64,000 bases of DNA, taken from Cladocopium goreaui (Eukaryota > Sar > Dinophyceae > Suessiales > Symbiodiniaceae). Location: positions 186,001 to 250,000 of the forward strand of contig CAMXCT020000263.1 of the NCBI GenBank assembly GCA_947184155.2, in the 5' to 3' direction. Positions within the stretch are counted from its first letter, which is position 1; the number at the start of each line of letters is the position of its first letter. Under the pieces are notes generated by a model that saw only the letters and a program-made list of their open reading frames with translations, had not been told where the DNA came from and did not search any database. Shown piece by piece: positions 45,001-55,600 of this stretch. Position numbers and translations under genes: made by a program.

Positions 45001-48000
45001 AGATTGATACTTTCCAACTTGTGTTATGATCAAAGTTGGTCTTGGCATATTCTTCAACTGAAGATGCCACAGCCTGGTCCATGATGGCTATTGATGGCTA
45101 AATAATGTTAGTAATGCAATATGTTCCATCCCCAATTCGACCATACATGCAGTAAATTGGTGGTATCAACTTGGTGGTATCAACCATCAACATATGTAAC
45201 ATATAGGTGGTTTATGATTTCTTGACTAATAGCACTAAAAGCGATTTGTTTTTTTGTGCGCACATTGGTACCCCATCAAAAAAAGTCGTTGCCAGGAAGA
45301 ATTACTGCAACGAAGCAAAGCCTGGGCAGACACCAACAGAGAGGCATGGTCCTTAGTCCTTGGATTCGTATTTGCCACTTGTGATTGGCCCGCGGGGGAA
45401 GCTGAGAAAGAGACTTTTGACTTTTGACGTGTTTTTGGAGGATAAAAATGGACGCAACATTGGACAGGTTCGGACAAGAAGAAAACCTGGCATAGTGAAG
45501 CAGTATCACTCAGTCGCCTGTGCCCGCGATGCTAATGTCTCAAGTTCCGCACCCGAAAATTACGGCAGGACGGTGAAACACATGGTGGAGTGGCTCGAAT
45601 TTTCTCTGTTGCATGGGGTCGACCACTTTTTTGTCTACACCTTCAAGGGAACCGAGGATGCTGTCAAGGAAGTCCTAATACCTGAAAGCTGGTCTGGCCA
45701 CAAAGATCCACTTTGATGTGCCGCAGTATCCACGAGATAAAACCCTGCATATGTGCGGTCGGCATTTCGACTAGGTGATTCGGGATTACCTGTATCGGGC
45801 CAAGAGCCACGCCACATGGGTCATCCCATCCTTTGACTTCGACGAGTATTTCCACCTGAACAGTGGCAACATCTTTCCAGACGGCAAGATTCCACAAGAC
45901 TATCTGAGGACAGGTTGGGATGCCATCACACGATCTCAAAACAAAACTCCAGAGGAAGTTCGGAGCATTTCTTTCAAACGATTTCACTTCGCTCGTGCTT
46001 CAATGGCAGTTTGGAGATTGCTTCACCGTGGCGTGAGGCGCATCTCCAGGAGCGCTTGGGGCAACCGGACACCGTGGAGGCCTCGCCGAAGTACGTCTAC
46101 AACGTCCACGTGGCGAACGACGCCTGGTGGCATTGGCTCAAGGACTTCGACCCCAAAACGAAGCGTTCCTCGGTAATCCCAATGACTCCGGACATGATGG
46201 CCACCGTGGTGTCCTCTGTGCCGACAGAACACATTTCGCTCAACGAAAGCATCGGCTACGTCCATCACTATCGCATTCCCCACGGAGATCCACAGGCCAA
46301 GACCTACGACGACCACTTGGTCTCCGACAACGACAAGTTGACAGAAGCCATTGAACGACGATTTGGTCAGAAACTTCCAGCTTTACTCAAGCGATTCAGT
46401 GAGGCAATCCCACAACCGGCACAGTAGGTGTTGAGCGCACTGGAACCTTTAAAAAAAAAGTGCCTAAGGCATGCCACTTAGTAATTGGTGAATGAGTCCA
46501 GCGACATCCAGCAACGGTCTTTTTCCAGTGAAACAAGGTGCAGCTAGCTAGGTTTATGTCTCACTTGCCAGATGGGATGCACATCAAAGTAGACCACATC
46601 TTGGTACATCTTGGGTCCCCATGTGTGAGATATCCCACTCCACCAAGCAAGACAGGTACATGATGAGGATGGACTACTGAATGTTATCAGGAGCTCGCAA
46701 CATAACTGTGCGCCTGTGTCCAAGCAGTGCGCTTTTTGAAAAGGGACAACCATCTTCCAGTAGATGGCCGCCATGCTGGTCAGCATTTCTCCATACTTCT
46801 CCGATATGGCCCAACTTGGAGTAAATATGCCATGGGAGGATATGGGATTGGTGTTATTTCGTTAACTCTGCAGTTGGAGGAAACCATCAATGTCCATCTC
46901 CACAACTCACTGGAGAGAAACTGACCGATGGGTCAACTCCCTGGTATCAGTTCACATCAAAATGCACGGATATTCATGCCCCAAATATGGTATCATGGGT
47001 TTTCAATGGTTTTGACCTATCCTCACATCAACTTGCACTGATTTGCAATACCTGACCATGCACCCGTGCAGTGTGTATTCCCAAACACATTGGAAACCTC
47101 ACCATTTATGATAAAGAATGGTTTCCTATCGCTTTTCCCTTGAATTTTCCACAGTGATTTACGCAGCCTGGGATCTCATGAAGATTGCTCCCTGGAAGTC
47201 TGGAAGTCTGCGGCTTTCGCTGTTGGCTTTCGCTCCAGCCATCAGGTGCATCATTTGCAAACCTGGGCGGAAGAATTGAGACAGTTGCAGCAGCTCACTG
47301 AGAAGCAGGTGCGGCAGCTAGGGGATGTGGCTTTTGTGGACTGCCATCGTCAGGTTAGTTGGATGAGTAACTAACCCGGTATTTGGGGGATGGTCATACC
47401 ACCATTAACTCATGGCGAATTGTAGTTTGGCCATAGGATGTCCATATTTATAATTATTTATACGATGTTTTGATCATCGCACATGTGGGAGGTAATTCAC
47501 ATGTCGTTTCTTAGGTTTTACATCTCCAAGTGGACAGGGAAAGGGGTTTCACACCTCGAAAGTAGCCGCTGGGTTGATCGCATCTTGGGCCACCATCGAC
47601 CGGCAAGCTCCAATAGTTTTCTGAGAGTCTTGGCGGATGCACTTACTATCCCATGACGGATCCATGGTGCTGGTATATATGCTAACATAAAGGGGGTATA
47701 TTGATGGGATCCATGTTACCATATATAGCAGCACCATGGATCCTATGGGTATATTTTATACATGGCTATGGATCAATACCTATATACATACCATTTTTAG
47801 GGGGATGAACATCCATGAATCCCAGCTATTTTGATGTGAACAGAAGGGGTACAAGGTTTTGACCCATCCCCACATCACTTGAATCCAAGATTCGTGAAAT
47901 CTCAAAAGTATGATTTCAAGAGGTGTTAAAAAAACAAAAAAAAACCTTCCAGCATTCTGTAGTTTCCATTTCCAGGGGCCGAATCCATGGTCGATCCAGC

Positions 48001-51000
48001 ATTTTTCGCTCATCGGCCCCAGGACGTGGCCCAAGCTGAGCTGCAGGCCGTCCGCGATACCGATGGCAAGTGTATGGCTCCAGATCATTTCCAGATCCAT
48101 AGAAATGCAATCATTTGAGGATTTCATCAGAAGGATGGTGATTATACTAGAATATTTCTAATAATCATATGATCTGTATTGATATGTATTTGTTATGTAG
48201 TTTATTACAGCCGGCGTATCTTGGATTTGCTGAAGCTGATCTGTTTCTTAGGTCGATTCCGCATGTGGAATCGACTGACTTCCATGAACAGATTCATTAG
48301 CACGAGCTAGCAGTTTGTAGCTTAAATTTCAATTTTTCTAGCTTCAATAATCCACAGTTTTCTCATTTTTTCTTGGTTGAATCATGTTGAATCCGAATCT
48401 TTGGATGCTGCATATGCTACATCCCAAGTTTCGTAAGTTAAATCCCTTTGTTCCTATTAACTGCTTACATACACCCATGTTTTATAGCTCAACTCCCAAT
48501 TTTTGTAGGGTACTGTACCCTCCAGTAAACTAACATAAATGTGGAAGATTGTGGAAGATCCACCATAGAAATATATCATGTTCCAAACAGGAAACCATAG
48601 TTTGCTTTTTCCATATCTAACCCACAATTATTGACTATCCAATAACCAATCACTGATAGTTTATCAATATTGATCAATGTATCAGTGATGGCTTCATCCA
48701 ACAATAGTCCCATCCATATATCCAAAAACATATTGATACCAATTGATTTTTCATGGTTCATCCAACAATAGAATACAATAATCCCTATTAATATCTATTA
48801 ATTATTCATCCAACAATAGAATACAATAGAATACAATAATCCATTAATTATTAATAGAATATAATAATCCCTATTACAATAGAATACAATAATCCCTATT
48901 AATATCTATTAATTGTTCATCCAACAATAGAATACAATAATCCCTATTAATTATTAATTACCAGTGTAACATTAAGAATCTTTTTAACATAATCAGTGTA
49001 ACATTGATAATCCTATTATTATTACCATAATCCCCCCATTTTTTTCACAAAATCACCACATGTCCAGCGCTCCAAAAACCGCGCGGGGAGGCCCAGCAGC
49101 AGCGCTTAGCGCAGCTGGAGCAGCGACTCTCCGACATCCTGCTGCGACCGGACCACGAGGCGAGGGACCGGACCCCGGCCGGTTGTGGGACGTTGAAGAT
49201 GGGAAATGGAGGGCATGCTGTATGGTTTTGGGATGTTTTGGGCAGCCTTGGTTGTACCACACTATTCATATTAAGCCCCTTAGATAAAAATAGTATAATC
49301 CATCTATGTTTAAGTCAACTCATTTACATTGATGCATAACCAATTCATCGCATTATATACATAGCAACCCCCAAATAGATAGAACAGTGTTTCCAGGATG
49401 GTATAGATGATATTATCCCTCTAGTTTCCAGGTTTGCAACTTTTCTATCTTGTTGGTGGCTACTAATATATATATATGTTTGTTATGTGTGTATGTATAT
49501 ATATATATATACATATATATCATATATATATATACTAGTATATATATATATATATTACAGTTAATCGACAAGTCCAAGTTGGGGACGGGGATTCGAGATA
49601 TCTCTCGGCGCAGCCTGCCAGGGCTCGGCACTTCGAGACGAGCTGGAGCTGGTGCAGAAGCAGCTGCAACAATTCTCGGCTGAGGCCAATGGCCTTGAGC
49701 TGGTAGATAGCCTCTGGTGAACGTTTACATAGCTATGGAAAATCACCATTTTTCATAGGTAAACCATTAATTGGGAAATAACCATGCTATTAATGGGGAA
49801 AATCCACTACTTCTATGGCCATTTTCAATAGCTATGTTAAATTACCGGAGGGTAGCTAGGGTTGACCCAGCTGGTGTATATCTATTAATGTTGATAATCA
49901 ACCAGCCGCAATTTTATTATCAATGGATGCTATAAACCATTCCCAAATATCGATTGTTAATGATTGTGTATGGTTGATATGGTTAATCAGTGAATAGATA
50001 TTAATCAGATATGATTAATGGCCTATTAATGTTGATAAAACAATCACAAACATCACAAACCACTGTCAGTTTTACTATAAATGGGTGATATAAACCATTC
50101 CCAAACGGGTGGTTTATGATTGTTTTACCCACATTGTGGTAGATATATCGATTGTTAATGATTGTATATACTAGAGTGATATGGTTAATCAACATAGATA
50201 TTATTCATGGCTATTGATATGGCAAAAACACATGGATAAACTACCAATACTGACTATTCATTATCCAACTGCTAATAACAAACTGAATAGCTATTAATGG
50301 ATATATATATATGTATGTATGTATATACTACCGAATATTAATAGCTATTCAATTGGTTTATGGTATATCTATCTGTTCATGATTAGGCTTAGGCTTCACC
50401 GACTTCACGGGGATTCATCGAAACGTCTTTCACCGGTACTGTGACAGCATTACTATGGTTTCGTCAATTGATCTGGGTAAATTATGGTAAATTATAACGA
50501 CCTCACTGCGACCTCACTGCAATCATAGTTAATAAGGGAAATCATCCCCAAATGGGCCTTAATTCAGGTTAGTGAAATATTATAATTTACCCAGATTGAT
50601 GTAGTAATGGTGTTATAGCCTTTTTGGTTTACCAAGGGTAATATGTTTCATAGTGAAATTGATACTGATACACCATCAATTTCACCTATGGTCCTTTGCG
50701 TTTCTTATAGCCACTATTGGTTTACCAATTGATGTATTCAAACTAGAAACATCTGGCCATGCCCTGTGATTAGTTTTATGCAATAACCTCGAAACCTCAA
50801 CTTATTGAGGTCATACCGAATGAGTTTCGGTTTTCTGTAACATTGACCCCAAACCAATTCAGGAATGGAGCTGATCTTGGACTATCATTCTGTCCAATAT
50901 GGTCTTATTCTCGTTTGCGCAATCCCACCGCAGAGAAGATTTGATCCTCCGCTGACAGACAGTTTCCATTTTAGGTTGCTAAAATCATAGATTTTCCTGC

Positions 51001-52650
51001 AAAGCCGCATCATCGTTGGCAATATCCCACATTTGCTGGAGACAAGAAGAAACCGCTATTCTGACATAGTTTCTGACATACCATCTGGAAGTATATATGG
51101 CATATTTATTCTGACAGGTGGGGAAAAACACATTCACTATATATACTGCTTCTGGACTTATGTTGGTTCGTGTTTTCATGTTTTCAGCCAGGTGCTAAAA
51201 GGCAAAGATCAGCAGCGTCTTGGTGTGAAGCGCTGAAAGATGGATCAGAACATTCCGATACATCGTTTATAGCAACCCAGAAAGGGTAGAAAAGGTGACA
51301 TTACTCTTGGTTTATTGTAGTATATTGTAGTATATGGGATTTTAGTTTTCTGTTTTGGAGGGTTACTATAAATAAACCAATCAGTATTCGTTGTTGCAGT
51401 ACACAGTTGGAAGACCACCAAACACGGGTTCGCCAAGGAAAATGGAGCTTTGAAGCAACAAAGTCACCATCGCATCAAACCCCGAATGTCCTGGTAGTTT
51501 AGAGCCTGGTGAACCATTATTGTTGTGAATAGGGGTGTTCTCAGATTTATATACCCTCTGGTTATTTAACATAGCTATGGAAAATGACCCAGTTATAGAT
51601 GATGTACCTATTAAAAGGGATGATTTTCCATGGCAAACTGTTAAATAGCCAAAGGGTAGATTTATTGTGATCCGTGACCATTTCTCCAAAATCACCCTCA
51701 ACCACTTCGTAAAATCATGTAAAATCCCATCAGCCGTAAGTTTACGGCTATAATTTCTTCATGAGGATCGTTCGAAAAATCTCGTTTACCCTCAGATGTT
51801 CGATGGTTCAAAAAGATTCTGTCGACCACATCACTCTGATCGGGTGATCAGACCTTGATGGAGGCTATGCCACTTCAATCCTAGGAGTGGTTTGACGATT
51901 TTGACGGACATTTGTGCAGCAAGAGCCTCATATCTGGGGGTAACATTGGTTTACCAATCCATTTGATTCGAAGATCATCAACACAGCCATCTGAATTTCC
52001 GATGGCCTAAAGTGCCTAAAGGAAAGCACACGTGGACCTCCTGAGCAGCGCGAGCAATCGCTTGCACGATCTTGAGGCAAGCAACATGGCTTTGTTTGAA
52101 CATCTTTGGGAAACCCTGAAGTCTGCTGGTTTATAATTTATAATATATTTTTTCCCTTTACCCTCCGGTAATCAAACATGGCTAGCTGGGAAATTTCCTA
52201 TAAATGAAGGTGTTAATGAGAAAAAAACATCTGTAACAATCCTCATTGAAGCCACATGGCAAGATCATGGAGATGTCACCAAAATACCATGCTAAGTCAT
52301 TGGGTCAACGGGGTATGGTTTCTTGCATCGAGTTTATCGCAACAGAACACACACACATACACATAATATATTGTAATATTATATGTGTGTGCGTTCATGT
52401 ACAACTCATAGATTTATCAACAATAAAGACAAATTAACTACAGATAAGATAATAGCTGTGATAACCGCATCTATATCACCATAAAAGTTATGTAGAACCT
52501 ATACATGCGTATACTTAATATATATGTATATACTACCCTCTGGTTATTTAACATAGCCATGGAAAATGGCCCAATTATAGATGGTTTACCTATTAGAAAT
52601 GGTGATTTTCCATGGCGATATTAAATAACCAGATGGTATATTATATATAC

Positions 52651-52682
<32 letters not shown>

Positions 52683-55600
52683 TGAAAAATTGATGTAAGA
52701 TCACCCACATATGACCTGTATATTGATGAAGCGTTGACTCAAACAAACCTGCAGGGCGAACTGCCGCGGCTTCACGAGCCGCTTGGACAGCACAGCCAGG
52801 GAAACTTGTTATACTAGGGATGTCATATGGGGATAATAGCATGGGATAGATGTACACCCCAAAATGACGTTTCCAGCATCATTTACAAAAACCTGATGAC
52901 CGGGGATATCATTGATACATGTTGATAAACCTTGATACATGGACCTTGAAGCGGTTTTAATCATCAAACGTATGGGGATACACTTGACAAATGATGGTTC
53001 GTTGATGGTTAGAGTAGGGGCTACACTACCCATTGTATTGGCGGTTCTCACAATCTATTTGGAACCAACCATTATGAGAGATTTTGGAATGGATTTTTGA
53101 CACTGCTCAGAAGTCTGGGCTCATCCTTTCATGAGTTCTAGATACAATTGGACTGAAGCCTGATTGCTTCTGATCGATTGAAGGATTTCATATGTATTTA
53201 CCACAAAGCAAAGGACTCAACCACAAGCAGCCGCCAGCGAGGCAGCTGAATGAATGCAAAGGAGAGGTGGAGGAGAGCCCAACAATCCGAATTCATTGCA
53301 GCCGCTTGATGAGACATATGATAAACCGCAAGAATTTGGGGTACTCAATTTTTGGGTAAACCCAGAATAGATAATATATATATATATAATATATATATAT
53401 ATAAATTTAAATACATAACTACTGCACATACATAGTCTTCAACCTCTTTTTATGGACAGGAGGGGTTCTGAAAGATTGTCATTGTGCAATACATCCACAC
53501 AACTAACCTGGCACCCCCAAAAATGGGGTCTGGAAGATGAGTTTCCTGTTCAGAATTTAGGTTTTCCAGGTTCCATGAGAAACGTCGTGGGTGGAAATGG
53601 GCAGTTTTGGTAGAATTGGGCGACTCCCAAACAATAGCCAAAGTTCAAAGGTCTCAGCATTTGGGGCTCACAGGCATGGGATATCCAGGCATGGGATGGT
53701 TTTTGTCGAAGTTTACGAATCGAAGTTTGTGGCCAGTCCGTTTAAGCGATTTCGCAGAGCTTCAAAAAATGATGTGTTTTTTGATGGTTTACCCTCTGGT
53801 AAACTAACATAGCTATGGAAAATCACCATGTTTAATGGGAAAATCCACTATACATGGCCATTTTCAATAGCTATGTTAAATTACCAGAGGGTAAACATTT
53901 TTTCTGCTTCAAGACATTTCTTGGGTGAAAAATCCCGCTTCTCCTTGCTTCAATTCGCTGGTTTTTGTCAGTGATATGTCTGACAATGATGTTTTTTCTT
54001 CATCACAGTCATTTTTTTCATGGTGACATCCTTTTCTGGTTGGTGGTGACTGGAACCATGGAATTTTATGACTTTCCCATCATATTGGGAATGTCATCAT
54101 CCCAACTGACGAACTCATATTTTTCAGAGGGGTACCCTCTGGTAAACTAACATAGCTATAGAAAATCACCATTTTCAATGGGAAAATCTACTATAAATGG
54201 CCATTTTCAATAGCTACGTTAAATTACCAGAGGGTATTACCACCAACCAGTTTTTGCCGGTTAAAACTGCCAGTTACGTAGAATTTTCCACATTTGCCTG
54301 GCAGGACTTGGCCACCTGGCGAACTGACAGCTCTCAAGTGTACCTTGGAACCAGGAGTCGCTGATACTGGGAACCGATAACCCCATGGAACCCCCAAAAA
54401 GATAGGAAGATAGGAAAGGTGGATTTTACCAATGTTTCAACTGTTTTACTCGGAGTTTACTCTATTTTTTTTTGGCTGGGTGCTATTTTTTAACCCTTAC
54501 AGGGTTTCAACATGGCAAACCGTCCATGTACCGGAATTCAAAATCACTTGGCCAAATAGTGCATTGAACCAGCAAAATTGAAGGCTGATTTTTTGTGGCG
54601 TGTTGTTTCAAAGGTGCCGAAGCGCTTAAAATCGTTGAGTCGTCCTGGTCTCATTGGTCCTACAGAGGTCATCCTTTAGGGGTTGCTGGAAAACTACTAT
54701 GGGGTACATGAGATCATGTGAGATCCCTGTCCCTCTGGCCTCAGCAATGGATGTTCCATGGTTCCACGGCCGAAGGATGGGATATAACTTAAGGTTGCAG
54801 GGCACTCAGCGGTCGCTCTCCCGTGCCGAAGCGCAACTTGGTGAGATGCAGGCGCCTGGGACAAGTGACGGTAGGATCCTTAAGGGGTAAGACTTGGGGT
54901 CAGGGGTAGCTGCTTCAAACTTCTGTTGCACATGGACCTTTGTTGAATCCGTTCGCGAATTAGGGTTGGCAGCTGTTTGAGGCTTGAACCACCCAGAAAA
55001 TTTTTCTTTTGACATATTTTGAACATTTTTGACCCATATTTTTGATTTTCGGGTTTGTCCAACCTGTAGGGGATCAAACATGGCTGGATCATCTGGAAGT
55101 GGACGATCGTCTGGGTTCCCAAGTTGCATACCACGACTGTCAACACCGAAGACCGGCCAAACACGGCGGTCAACCCATGTGATTCATCAGGGGTTGGTTT
55201 GCCTGTCCCATTTTGGGTATATTGGACATCACCCTTATAGTAGCCATTTGGTTGACCATATACCATTCATGGCTGGGTGATGTGAAAAATGGGGACATCA
55301 GTCATCAGTTATATTGATGCTCACCGATTGCTGGTGAAACTCAACTTCTTGAGATCAGTGACCAATGGATCCGAAGGATCCACTGGAGCCACTGGATCCA
55401 GCACTGAGCACAGCACTGCCACAGGGCCGAGTGAAAGAACTTGGCACTGGCTATGAGGAGCTCAAGTCGCTGGGTCTCCCAAAAATGGCATGGGTTTAGT
55501 ACTAACAATGATCAACAAGCGTTATATCAAATACTAGTATATCTAATATCGTATAATATGCCACTAATACTGTGTAGATCTACTAATAGTGTATCTGCGG

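Noticed and set aside
45240-45360. A spliced-leader relic marking the glycosyltransferase-like copy as a retrocopy
   Set aside because: No convincing match to the dinoflagellate spliced leader was seen by eye; only the lack of introns and the A run remain as evidence.
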